A stretch of 64,000 bases of DNA from assembly GCF_900114845.1 (NCBI RefSeq), contig NZ_FOUK01000007.1:248001-312000 (forward strand). The letters are read 5' to 3'. The position numbers and the translations under genes were made by a program. Positions within the stretch are counted from its first letter, which is position 1; each line of letters opens with the position of its first letter. Source of the stretch: Pimelobacter simplex. Its GTDB lineage: Bacteria; Actinomycetota; Actinomycetes; Propionibacteriales; Nocardioidaceae. Shown one piece after another: positions 1 through 7,791 of the stretch. The notes beneath the pieces are model-generated. The model ran no database searches. It had not been told where the DNA came from and worked only from the letters and a program-made list of their open reading frames with translations.

Positions 1-468
1 GCCGATGGTCTCGGCGAAGACCAGCTTGGTCTTGTCGTCGACCAGCGCGGCCAGGTCCTCGGGGCGGTCGGGGTCGACGAAGCGGACCTCGATGCCGTAC
101 TGCGGCAGCGTGTGGGCGAACAGCGCGTACGTGCCGCCGTACAGGGTGGAGACGGCGACGATGTTGTCGCCGGCGTAGGTCAGGTTGAGCACCGAGTAGG
201 TGATCGCGGCCGAGCCCGAGGCCGTCGCAAGCGCGCCGGCGCCGCCCTCGAGCTGGGCCACCCGCTCCTCGAAGACCGACTGGGTCGGGTTCATGATCCG
301 GGTGTAGATGTTTCCCGGCTCGGAGAGGGCGAACAGGTTCGCCGCGTGCTCGGTGTCGTTGAAGACGTACGACGTGGTCTGGTAGATCGGGACCGCGCGG
401 GCGTTGGTCGCGGGGTCGGGCTGCTCCTGGCCGGCGTGGACGGCAAGGGTCTCGGGACGATGGGTCAT
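1..468 (-). CDS. metY: O-acetylhomoserine/O-acetylserine sulfhydrylase, N-terminal part (runs off window)
   Basis: PLP-dependent Cys/Met metabolism enzyme of the trans-sulfuration fold, which would make homocysteine (or cysteine) from O-acetylated amino acids and sulfide in the cytoplasm. The visible 156 residues begin MTHRPETLAVHAGQ and contain the family landmarks PIYQTTSYVF, the YTRIMNPTQ substrate/PLP loop and the LEGGAGALATASGSAA segment. The PLP-lysine lies beyond the window edge, so completeness cannot be judged. The ATG start is supported by a CAGGAG ribosome site about 8 bases upstream. It is transcribed divergently from the LOG-family gene. MetY and MetZ/CGS types are hard to separate from this portion; MetY is preferred from the N-terminus. 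Confidence 0.88.
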   Translation of the reverse strand, partial: MTHRPETLAVHAGQEQPDPATNARAVPIYQTTSYVFNDTEHAANLFALSEPGNIYTRIMNPTQSVFEERVAQLEGGAGALATASGSAAITYSVLNLTYAGDNIVAVSTLYGGTYALFAHTLPQYGIEVRFVDPDRPEDLAALVDDKTKLVFAETIG

Positions 469-519
469 CGTGCGCTGCTCCTGATTCGGGTGCGTCGCTG
501 GGGGGAAACCCTCAGCCTA

Positions 520-560
520 ATGTCGAGTAACTCGCTTGAGATTGTATATGTCCGCCATGT
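520..560 (-). promoter_or_regulatory. candidate metY promoter with a short palindrome
   Basis: Reading the minus strand, TACAAT (541-546) fits an actinobacterial -10 hexamer about 75 bases before the metY start. Just downstream of it lies CGAGT-A-ACTCG (524-534), a perfect 5-base inverted repeat that would sit at the transcription start, where a repressor could act. No clear -35 is visible. This is inference from sequence only. Confidence 0.3.
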
Positions 561-585
561 GGCCGCACTCGCTACCGTGCGATCC

Positions 586-1665
586 GTGAGAAGCAGACGC
601 GGCCGGGTCGTCGTCGTGACCACGCTGGCCGAGTTCGACCGGCGGCGGGCCGACGGCGCGCGCCGGCTCCAGGGGTGGCGGCTGGTCGGCGTCGACCTCA
701 CCGAGCGCTCCGAGGCCCTCGCCGCCTCCGACGTCAGCCGGACGACGTTCGTCGGCTGCGCGTTCGCGCCCGGCGACCGCGACCGGGTCGCCGCCCGCGG
801 CGCGCTCGTGCTGCCCGCGATCGGCTCTCCCCCGGTCGACCCGCAGCGCGAGCGGCTCTACACCTGCGACGAGCTCTACGACACCGCTCCCTACGCCGAC
901 ACCGTCGACGCCCGCGCCTACGCGTGGGCCCAGCGCCGCAACGGCTCGTCCGACGCGCTCGCCCAGACGCTGCACGACGAGTCCGTCGACCGTGCCCTCG
1001 CCACCTGGATCCGGGACCGCTCGCTGGTGGGCGTCATGGGCGGCCACGCGGCCGACCGCGGCACGCCGGCGTACACCGACGCGGCCCGGCTGGGCGCCCT
1101 GCTCGGCCGAGCTCACGTCGTCGCTACCGGCGGCGGGCCGGGTGCGATGGAGGCGGCCAACCTCGGTGGCCGGATGGCCACCGCTCCCCCGGACGCCCTC
1201 GACGAGGCGCTCGCCCGGGTGGCCGCCGTCCCGTCGTTCCGGCCCTCGATCGACGCCTGGGTCGCGACCGCCCACGAGTCCCTCGCCCTCAGCCCCGACC
1301 CCCGCCCCTCGCTCGGCGTTCCCACCTGGCACTACGGCCACGAGCCGCCGAACCTCTTCGCCACCGCGATCGCGAAGTACTTCCGCAACGCGCTGCGCGA
1401 GGCGATCCTGCTCCAGGTCTGCGACGCCGGCATCGTCTTCCTGCCGGGCGCCGGCGGCACCGTGCAGGAGATCTTCCAGGACGCCTGCGAGAACTACTAC
1501 GCGACCGAGCAGACCATCGCCCCGATGGTCCTCGTCGGCCGCGCGCACTGGACCGAGGAGCTGCCCGCCTGGCCGCTCCTGCGGGCGCTCTCGCGCGGGC
1601 GGCCGATGGAGGCGCACGTGCACCTGGTCGACACCGTCGAGGAGGCGGCCGCGCTCTTCGCCTAG
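586..1665 (+). CDS. LOG family (lysine decarboxylase-like) protein, long form
   Basis: Member of the Rossmann-like LOG/YgdH superfamily, whose studied members are nucleotide 5'-monophosphate ribohydrolases. The protein carries GGGPGAMEAAN at about residues 181-191 and PGAGGTVQE at about 286-294, the two nucleotide-binding/catalytic loops (the second is a variant of PGGxGTxxE). At about 360 residues it is roughly twice the size of a minimal LOG cytokinin-type protein, and the N-terminal 150 residues are not assignable by eye. The GTG start is uncertain: GTG at 577 and ATG at 520 are in frame, and none has a strong ribosome site. It converges on the glycosyltransferase gene, leaving 7 bases between stops. 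Confidence 0.8.
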   Translation: MRSRRGRVVVVTTLAEFDRRRADGARRLQGWRLVGVDLTERSEALAASDVSRTTFVGCAFAPGDRDRVAARGALVLPAIGSPPVDPQRERLYTCDELYDTAPYADTVDARAYAWAQRRNGSSDALAQTLHDESVDRALATWIRDRSLVGVMGGHAADRGTPAYTDAARLGALLGRAHVVATGGGPGAMEAANLGGRMATAPPDALDEALARVAAVPSFRPSIDAWVATAHESLALSPDPRPSLGVPTWHYGHEPPNLFATAIAKYFRNALREAILLQVCDAGIVFLPGAGGTVQEIFQDACENYYATEQTIAPMVLVGRAHWTEELPAWPLLRALSRGRPMEAHVHLVDTVEEAAALFA

Positions 1666-1672
1666 GCGGGCC

Positions 1673-2803
1673 CTAGGCCGCCCGGAGCCCGGCGCGGGCG
1701 CCGATGACCGCGCGGTAGTGCGTCACCAGCTGCTCGTTGATCGCGAACCACGACCGCTCCTGCACGGCCCGCAGCGCGGTCAGCGCCATCGCCCGGCGCA
1801 GCTCGACGTCGCTCGCCAGCCGGTCGACCGCGGCCGCCAGCGCGGCGCCGTCACCGGGCCGGTAGAGCAGCCCCGAGGCGCCGTCCGCCACGACGTCGAC
1901 CGGACCGCCCGCGTTGGGCGCGACCACCGGCACGCCGGACGCGAGCGCCTCCTGCGCCGACTGGCAGTAGGTCTCGTAGCGCCCCGTGTGCACGAAGAGG
2001 TCGAGCGACGCGTACGCCCGGCTCAGGTCGGCACCGTGCAGCAGCCCCAGGAACGTCGCCCGGGAGCCCAGGAGCCCGCGGAGCCGCTGCTCCTCCGGGC
2101 CCCCGCCGACGAGCACGAGGGCGTACCTCGGGTCGTCGGCGAGGTGCGTGAGGAGGTCCAGCTCCTTCTCGGCGGCCAGCCGGCCGACGTACCCCACGAG
2201 GAGACGGCCGTCCGGCGCGATCCGCTGCCGCAGCCCCTCGTCACGGTGCCGCGGGTGGAAGGCCACGAGATCGACCCCGCGCCCCCACCGGTGCACCTCC
2301 GGCACCCCCAGCGCCCGCAGCTGCGCGATGCTCGCCGTCGACGGCGCCAGCGTCCGGTCGACGTGGTGGTGAATCCGCCGGGTCAGCCCCGCCGCCGCCC
2401 GCGCCCCGCCCGGGACGTCGTACCGCTCGGCGAAGCCGACGAGATCGGTCTGGTAGATCGCCACCGTCGGGATCCCCAGCTCCTCCGCCGCCCGCGACGC
2501 CTGGTACCCCAACGTCGCCGGCGACGCGATGTGGACGACGTCCGGCCGGTACTGCGCCATCACCTGGCGCAGCCGCCGCCGCGTCTCCAGGCCCAGCCGG
2601 AAGTCCGGGTAGAACGGCAGGTTCGCACCGCGCGCCCGCCGTACCCGGAAGCCGGCGTAGGTGTCCGGCCCCGTCGGCGCCACCAGCTCGGCCTCGTGGC
2701 CCTCGGCGGCGAGATGCTCCAGGACCCGGCGCACGGAGTTCGTGACGCCGTTGATCTGCGGGAGGAACGACTCGGCAACCACCAGAACCCGGAGCTTGGT
2801 CAT
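1673..2803 (-). CDS. mgtA: family 4 glycosyltransferase, MgtA-like mannosyltransferase
   Basis: Retaining GT-B glycosyltransferase of 376 residues. The N-terminus (VVAESFLPQINGVTNSV) and the AIYQTDLVGFAERY segment closely follow the mycobacterial/corynebacterial MgtA group, GDP-mannose-dependent enzymes acting on glycolipid acceptors at the inner face of the membrane. The C-terminal half holds the nucleotide-sugar domain: GYVGRLAAEKELD, then the FVHTGRYETYCQSAQEALASG loop with the donor-binding Glu. The gene stands alone, with no other glycan gene adjacent. Exact acceptor and sugar cannot be read from sequence; other PimB-like mannosyltransferases are the alternative. Confidence 0.82.
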   Translation of the reverse strand: MTKLRVLVVAESFLPQINGVTNSVRRVLEHLAAEGHEAELVAPTGPDTYAGFRVRRARGANLPFYPDFRLGLETRRRLRQVMAQYRPDVVHIASPATLGYQASRAAEELGIPTVAIYQTDLVGFAERYDVPGGARAAAGLTRRIHHHVDRTLAPSTASIAQLRALGVPEVHRWGRGVDLVAFHPRHRDEGLRQRIAPDGRLLVGYVGRLAAEKELDLLTHLADDPRYALVLVGGGPEEQRLRGLLGSRATFLGLLHGADLSRAYASLDLFVHTGRYETYCQSAQEALASGVPVVAPNAGGPVDVVADGASGLLYRPGDGAALAAAVDRLASDVELRRAMALTALRAVQERSWFAINEQLVTHYRAVIGARAGLRAA

Positions 2804-2890
2804 GCTCCGGACGCTAGGGACGGCGCGTCAACGCTCCGTCACGGTTGCGGAAGTGTCGGGCGACGGGCGTGTGAACGGCAGGCGGCTCGC

Positions 2891-3271
2891 TCAGGGCGCT
2901 CCCGGCGTCGCCCCCGCCCCGGTCCGGTCCTGCGCCCGCCGGAACGCCTCCTCGAGGGCCTTCACGTTCGGGCAGCCCCCGACGAACCCGTCGCTCGGGA
3001 GCGGGGCACGGCCGAGGCGCTCCTGGACCGCCCTGACCTCCGGTCGCTCGAAGAACCTCATCACCTCGGGGCAGTCGGCCAGCGGTGTGCCCAGGTCGGG
3101 CCCGGGCTGCCGAGCGGGAGCCGTGGTGCTCGCGGCCGGCGTCGGGGCGACGTCCGGCGCTCGGCCCTCGGCGCCGCCCTTGGCCGACGCGATCGCGAAG
3201 CCGACCAGCGCCGCAGTCACTGCCACGACCGCCAGCGCGATCCACCGCCCGTACCGCCTCGACTGCTCCAT
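2891..3271 (-). CDS. membrane-anchored protein of unknown function
   Basis: I do not recognise this 126-residue protein. It starts MEQSRRYGRW, followed by one hydrophobic segment (about residues 8-28, ALAVVAVTAALVGFAIAS). A Pro/Ala/Thr-rich linker follows, then a charged C-terminal part with two cysteines (DCPEVMRFFERPEV and GGCPNVKALEEAF). That layout suggests a single-pass protein with a small extracytoplasmic domain. The internal ATG is chosen because upstream in-frame codons would put arginine/histidine-rich sequence before the membrane segment. It is divergent from the metallophosphoesterase gene. Confidence 0.62.
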   Translation of the reverse strand: MEQSRRYGRWIALAVVAVTAALVGFAIASAKGGAEGRAPDVAPTPAASTTAPARQPGPDLGTPLADCPEVMRFFERPEVRAVQERLGRAPLPSDGFVGGCPNVKALEEAFRRAQDRTGAGATPGAP

Positions 3272-3384
3272 CTCACTGATGGTCCGCGGCCGCTCGGCGG
3301 CGTCAACGGAACCACCCGAACCGTGCGCGAAACGCCGATGATCTCCCCACGTGACCCACCTCACCCCCGCGTCGTTGCCCGTTC

Positions 3385-5145
3385 GTGGAGATCACTCGCC
3401 GAAACCTGGTCCGCAACGCCGTCACCGCCGGAGGCCTCGCCATCGCGGCGACCACGATGCCGGGCGTCCTGCGCTCCGCGACCGCATCCGCGACGCCCGC
3501 GCTGGCCGCCGCACCCCTGGCGCCCGTCGCCCCGCCGAGCGGCTCCACACTGGTCCAGACCTTCACCACGGGCACCCCCGGCGCCGGCGGCTACCGGCCG
3601 GTGATCTCCGCGTCGGGCGAGCCGCACGTCGTCCGCGAGGGTCTGGGCGTCGCCGCCGAGGCCGGCCGGGCGAGCCGGCGCCAGGCGCTGATCTCGTTCG
3701 TCCAGCTCAGCGACGTGCACATCGTCGACGCCCAGTCGCCGCTGCGCCTGGAGTGGACCGACCGCCTCGACGATCCGAGCCCGCTGCCGGCGCTCGGGCT
3801 GTTCTCGTCGGCGTACCGGCCGCAGGAGATGCTCACCGGTCACGTCGCCGACTCGATGGTCCGCGCGATCAACCGGATCGGCAGCGGCCCGGTGACCGGC
3901 AAGCCGTTCGCGCTCGCCATCCAGACCGGCGACAACTCCGACAACTCGCAGTTCAACGAGGTGCGCTGGAACATCAACGTCCTCAACGGCGGCCAGGTGC
4001 GCGTCGACTCCGGCAACCTCACCCGCTGGGAGGGCGTCGCCGACAGCACGCCGCTGACGTACGACACGGCGTACTGGCACCCGCACGGCGCGCCCGCGGG
4101 CAAGCCGGTCGACCGTCCGCGCGGGGAGTACGGGTTCCCCGTCGTCCCGGGCCTCCTGGACGCCGCTCGCCGGCCGTTCACCGCGGAGGGCCTCGACATC
4201 CCCTGGTACTCGGTCTTCGGCAACCACGACGGCCTCGCCCAGGGCAACTTCCCCGCCAGCACCCTCCAGCTCAACCTGATCGCGCTCGGCGCGCTCAAGA
4301 TCGTCTCGCCGCCGCTCGGCCTCAACCCGGCGCAGCTCCTCGACGACCTCACCACCGACCCCGCCGCGCTCCTCACCAACCTCCTCGGCGGCGCGCTCAA
4401 CACCGTCGTCCGGGCCGTCGCCCCCGACCTCAACCGCCGCCTGCTCACCCGCCGCCAGATCGTCGAGCAGCACTTCGCCCTCGGGGGTGCGCCCTTCGGG
4501 CACGGCTTCACGGCCACCAACCGCCAGCAGGGGACGGCGTACTACACGTTCGACCAGGGCTCGTTCCGGTTCATCGTGCTCGACACGGTCAACCCCAACG
4601 GCTACTCCGACGGCTCCCTCGACAAGCCGCAGTTCACGTGGCTCCAGGAGCTGCTCGCGCGCTCGACCGACAAGGCCGTCCTGGTCTTCAGCCACCACAC
4701 CTCCGACACGATGGGCAACCCCCTCATCGGGACGGGCGGCCAGATCCAGCAGCGCATCACCGGCGGCGCCGTCCTCGACGCGCTCCTCGCCGCTCCCCAG
4801 GTCATCGCCTGGATCAACGGCCACACCCACCGCAACAAGATCACCCCGCGCCCCCGCCCCACCGGCGGCGGCCTCTGGGAGATCACCACCGCCTCCCACA
4901 TCGACTGGCCCCAGCAGGCGCGGATCATCGAGGTCGCCGACAACGCCGACGGCACCCTGTCGATCTTCACCACCATGGTCGACCACGCCGGCCCGGCGTC
5001 GGCCGGCGCCGGCACCACCGACGCTCCCGCCCTTGCCGGCCTCGCCCGTGAGCTCGCCGCCAACGACTGGCACGAGAACCGGGGTGGGCTCGGCACGCTC
5101 GACGACCGCAACGTCGAGCTGCTGGTGGTGAACCCGCTGACCTGA
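3385..5145 (+). CDS. Tat-exported metallophosphoesterase, TIGR03767 type
   Basis: Predicted secreted calcineurin-like phosphoesterase of 586 residues. The N-terminus has a twin-arginine signal (ITRRNLVRNAV, a hydrophobic stretch, then an Ala-rich cleavage region near residue 40), implying export of a folded, metal-loaded enzyme. Metal-binding motifs appear in order: QLSDVHIVD near residue 107, GDNSDN, GNHDG near 278, FSHHTSD near 433 and NGHTHRN near 478. Layout and length fit the actinobacterial PPA1498-like group, whose substrate is not established. GTG is the start because the Tat motif follows directly. The gene is monocistronic or shares a message with the lipoprotein 28 bases downstream. 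Confidence 0.85.
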   Translation: MEITRRNLVRNAVTAGGLAIAATTMPGVLRSATASATPALAAAPLAPVAPPSGSTLVQTFTTGTPGAGGYRPVISASGEPHVVREGLGVAAEAGRASRRQALISFVQLSDVHIVDAQSPLRLEWTDRLDDPSPLPALGLFSSAYRPQEMLTGHVADSMVRAINRIGSGPVTGKPFALAIQTGDNSDNSQFNEVRWNINVLNGGQVRVDSGNLTRWEGVADSTPLTYDTAYWHPHGAPAGKPVDRPRGEYGFPVVPGLLDAARRPFTAEGLDIPWYSVFGNHDGLAQGNFPASTLQLNLIALGALKIVSPPLGLNPAQLLDDLTTDPAALLTNLLGGALNTVVRAVAPDLNRRLLTRRQIVEQHFALGGAPFGHGFTATNRQQGTAYYTFDQGSFRFIVLDTVNPNGYSDGSLDKPQFTWLQELLARSTDKAVLVFSHHTSDTMGNPLIGTGGQIQQRITGGAVLDALLAAPQVIAWINGHTHRNKITPRPRPTGGGLWEITTASHIDWPQQARIIEVADNADGTLSIFTTMVDHAGPASAGAGTTDAPALAGLARELAANDWHENRGGLGTLDDRNVELLVVNPLT

Positions 5146-5173
5146 CCGGGCCCGGTCCCCCTACGCTGGCCCG

Positions 5174-5668
5174 ATGCTGAGACGGGGCCTCATCCGCACG
5201 CTGGCGCTGGTGTCGCTGATGACCGCCGCCTCGGCCTGCTCGTCGGCCCCGGACAGTGATGCTCCCACCCGGTTCACGATCCGCCCCGACGACTACCACG
5301 TCCCCTACGCCGGTACGGCGGCCGACGGCCGCCGCTTCTTCCTCAGCGAGGAGCTCGGCACGCCCGAGGACCCGGACACCTGGTACGTCGGCCTGTTCCT
5401 CTGGCACCCCGACGGCTCCTTCGACGAGGTCGTCGCCGAGCGCGTGGCAACCGCCCCCGCCTCGGACCGCCTCCGCGAGACCTACCTGGCCTCGCTCGGC
5501 GACTACGTCCTCGAGCCCGTCGAGGTCACGCCGTTCACGACCGAGATCGACGGCATCACGTTCGGCTGGGCCGTCTCCGAGTACCAGGGCATCTGGTCGA
5601 TCAACATCGAGCCGGGCGACTTCATCGCCTACAACGAGCCCTGGGACGGCGTCGACTACGACACCTAG
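5174..5668 (+). CDS. putative lipoprotein, unknown function
   Basis: 164 residues with a bacterial lipoprotein signal: MLRRGLIRT, a hydrophobic core, and the lipobox TAASAC with cysteine near residue 22. The mature part is acidic and soluble (FTIRPDDYHVPYAG, DTWYVGLFLWHPDG) with no domain I can name. It would sit on the outer face of the membrane. The gene is 28 bases after the metallophosphoesterase on the same strand, so co-transcription and a shared envelope role are possible but unproven. It ends 9 bases from the convergent rlmN stop. Confidence 0.7.
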   Translation: MLRRGLIRTLALVSLMTAASACSSAPDSDAPTRFTIRPDDYHVPYAGTAADGRRFFLSEELGTPEDPDTWYVGLFLWHPDGSFDEVVAERVATAPASDRLRETYLASLGDYVLEPVEVTPFTTEIDGITFGWAVSEYQGIWSINIEPGDFIAYNEPWDGVDYDT

Positions 5669-5677
5669 GCCGCCGGG

Positions 5678-6796
5678 TCACTCCTTGGCGGCGAGCTGCC
5701 CGCAGGCCCCGTCGATCTCCTGGCCCCGCGTGTCGCGCACCGTGGTCGCGACACCCTTGGCCTCGAGCCGGCGCACGAACTCCCGCTCGTCGGCCGGGTC
5801 GGACGCCGTCCACTTCGAGCCCGGGGTCGGGTTGAGCGGGATCAGGTTGACGTGCACCCAGCCGTGCGCGCGCTCGTTGAGCAGGTCGGCGAGGAGGTCG
5901 GCACGCCAGGCGTGGTCGTTGATGCCGCGCATCATGGCGTACTCGATCGAGACGCGGCGGCCGGTCTTCGTGAAGTACTCGTACGCCGCGTCGAGCGTCT
6001 CGGCCACGGAGAAGCGGGTGTTGATCGGGACGAGCTCGTTGCGCAGCTCGTCGTCCGGCGCGTGCAGCGAGAGGGCGAGCGTGACGGGGATGCCCTCGTC
6101 GGCGAGCTGCTTGATCCGCGGGACGAGACCGACGGTCGAGACGGTGATGCCGCGGGCGGACATGCCGTAGCCGTCGGGGGCCGGCTCGGTGAGGCGGCGG
6201 ACGGCGCCGATCACGGCCTTGTAGTTGGCCATCGGCTCGCCCATGCCCATGAAGACGACGTTGTTGACCCGCCCGGTGCCGCCGGGGATCTCGTCGCGGT
6301 CGAGGGCGCGGGCGCCGGCGAGGACCTGCTCGACGATCTCGGCGGTCGACATGTTGCGCTGCAGGCCGCCCTGGCCGGTCGCACAGAAGGGGCAGGCCAT
6401 GCCGCAGCCGGCCTGGCTCGACACGCACATCGTCGTCCGGCCGGGGTAGCGCATGAGGACGGACTCGACGAGCGCGCCGTCGAACAGCTTCCACAGCGTC
6501 TTGCGGGTGGTGCCCTTGTCGGCCTCGAGCTGGCGCAGCGGCGTCATCAGCTCCGGCAGCAGTACGTCGACCAGCTCGGCGCGCTGGGCGGCCGGCAGGT
6601 CCGTCATCTGCTCCGGGTCGTCGGCCAGCCGCGAGAAGTAGTGGGTCGCGACCTGCTTGGCCCGGAAGCCCGGGAGACCCATCTCGACGAGCAGGTCCTT
6701 GCGCTCGGAGGGGGTCAGGTCGGCCAGGTGCCGGGGAGGCTTCTTGCGTCCTCGCGGTTCGGCGAGGACGAGAGGAAGCGGCTTCGGCTCGGACAT
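5678..6796 (-). CDS. rlmN: 23S rRNA (A2503-C2)/tRNA (A37-C2) methyltransferase RlmN
   Basis: Radical-SAM methyltransferase that modifies A2503 of 23S rRNA and A37 of some tRNAs. The cluster motif CGMACPFC (CxxxCxxC) lies at about residues 127-134 after VSSQAG. The glycine-rich GMGEPMANY loop and a C-terminal Cys in IDGACGQLA, which matches the methyl-carrying cysteine, are present. Length of 372 residues is normal. The ATG (MSEPKPLPL) is preferred over an in-frame GTG six codons upstream, because GGGAG lies 11 bases before it. In many actinobacteria rlmN follows cdsA directly; here about 4 kb of plus-strand genes separates them. Confidence 0.95.
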   Translation of the reverse strand: MSEPKPLPLVLAEPRGRKKPPRHLADLTPSERKDLLVEMGLPGFRAKQVATHYFSRLADDPEQMTDLPAAQRAELVDVLLPELMTPLRQLEADKGTTRKTLWKLFDGALVESVLMRYPGRTTMCVSSQAGCGMACPFCATGQGGLQRNMSTAEIVEQVLAGARALDRDEIPGGTGRVNNVVFMGMGEPMANYKAVIGAVRRLTEPAPDGYGMSARGITVSTVGLVPRIKQLADEGIPVTLALSLHAPDDELRNELVPINTRFSVAETLDAAYEYFTKTGRRVSIEYAMMRGINDHAWRADLLADLLNERAHGWVHVNLIPLNPTPGSKWTASDPADEREFVRRLEAKGVATTVRDTRGQEIDGACGQLAAKE

Positions 6797-6843
6797 CGGG
6801 ATCGATTCTCCCACCGCGCCGGGCGCTGACCCAATCGCGCGGG

Positions 6844-7212
6844 TCAGGTGTCCTTCTTGTAGAGGTACAGGCCCACGGCGGCGCCCACCCCCACCACCAC
6901 GACGACGGTCGACAGCATGCCGATCAGCATGTACTTGCCGAAGCGCCGGGTGTGCTGCGGCACCAGCAGGCCGATCGGGACGACGAGCAGCACGAGGACG
7001 AACGGGAACAGCTCCTCGACCCGCTTGTAGCCCGCGATCGACTTGATGATCGCGGCGTACAGGCCCGGGACCACGATGATCGACACCATGCCGGTGAAGA
7101 ATCCCGCGAGCGGGAAGAACACCGGATGTCCCCGGTGGAACCAGTCGGGGCGCCGCGACCGCTCGTCGCTCGCCTCGCTGTCGCCGACCGGCGCCTCGTC
7201 TGCGTCATTCAT
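6844..7212 (-). CDS. small integral membrane protein, unknown function
   Basis: 122 residues, not assignable to a family by eye. A charged cytoplasmic-looking N-terminus (MNDADEAPVGDSEASDER) is followed by three hydrophobic segments: about residues 35-57 (FFPLAGFFTGMVSIIVVPGL), 68-87 (FPFVLVLLVVPIGLLV) and 94-118 (YMLIGMLSTVVVVVGVGAAV). It ends in YKKDT. The internal ATG is chosen because it begins the acidic tail and upstream codons are Arg/Pro-rich. It lies just upstream of rlmN on the same strand, 47 bases away, and may share its transcript. Confidence 0.62.
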   Translation of the reverse strand: MNDADEAPVGDSEASDERSRRPDWFHRGHPVFFPLAGFFTGMVSIIVVPGLYAAIIKSIAGYKRVEELFPFVLVLLVVPIGLLVPQHTRRFGKYMLIGMLSTVVVVVGVGAAVGLYLYKKDT

Positions 7213-7362
7213 GTCCGGGCGATCGTAGCGGCCTCGCCACAATGTCGGGTGACGCGACCCACACGAAGGTTTTTCCGGCATCGTGTCGATCCGCACCGTT
7301 CCCCGTTCGACCGAAGGGTGAAAGGGTCGCAGCGGGCGGCCCGGCACACCGAGGAGAGCACC

Positions 7363-7791
7363 GTGAAGTACATGCTGATCATGCGCGCGAACGACGACGC
7401 CCAGGCGGCCTGGGAGGCCAGCGAGGTGCCGTTCGAGGAGGTCATGGAGGCGATGGGCCGGTTCAACGACGAGATGGTCCAGGCCGGCGTCCTCCTCGCC
7501 GCGGAGGGGCTCGACCCCGACCCGGCCACGGGCGTCGTCGTCGACTACTCGAGCCAGCCGCCGGTCGTCACCGACGGCCCCTACGGCGAGACCAAGGAGC
7601 TCTTCGGCGGCTACTGGATCGTCGACGTCGCCTCGCTCGAGGAGGCCGCCGCGTGGGCCGCGCGGGCACCGCTGTCGGGGCCCGGGATGAAGGCCGAGAT
7701 CCGCCGGATCACCACGATCGACGAGTTTCCCCAGGACAACGAGTGGATCCGCAAGGAGCGGGCCTGGCGCGAGGCCACCGGCCAGCTGTGA
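7363..7791 (+). CDS. YCII (DGPF) domain protein
   Basis: 142-residue ferredoxin-like YCII-related protein. It begins MKYMLIMRAND and carries the diagnostic VTDGPYGETKELFGGYW motif near residues 67-83. Such DGPF proteins are encoded beside ECF42-type sigma factors in actinobacteria and proteobacteria and are thought to act with them, though their biochemistry is unresolved. GAGGAG lies 7 bases before the GTG start. Its stop overlaps the sigma-factor start (GTGA), so translation is coupled, which supports a functional partnership. Confidence 0.88.
   Translation: MKYMLIMRANDDAQAAWEASEVPFEEVMEAMGRFNDEMVQAGVLLAAEGLDPDPATGVVVDYSSQPPVVTDGPYGETKELFGGYWIVDVASLEEAAAWAARAPLSGPGMKAEIRRITTIDEFPQDNEWIRKERAWREATGQL

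Noticed and set aside
469..585. SAM riboswitch upstream of metY
   Set aside because: The roughly 110-base leader lacks the conserved cores of SAM-I, SAM-II or SAM-IV elements that I can recognise; only a candidate -10 and a short dyad are visible.
992..3604. An 870-codon plus-strand open frame across the LOG and glycosyltransferase genes
   Set aside because: It spans several genes in another frame or on the opposite strand, has Pro/Arg/Ser-rich sequence and no recognisable domain.
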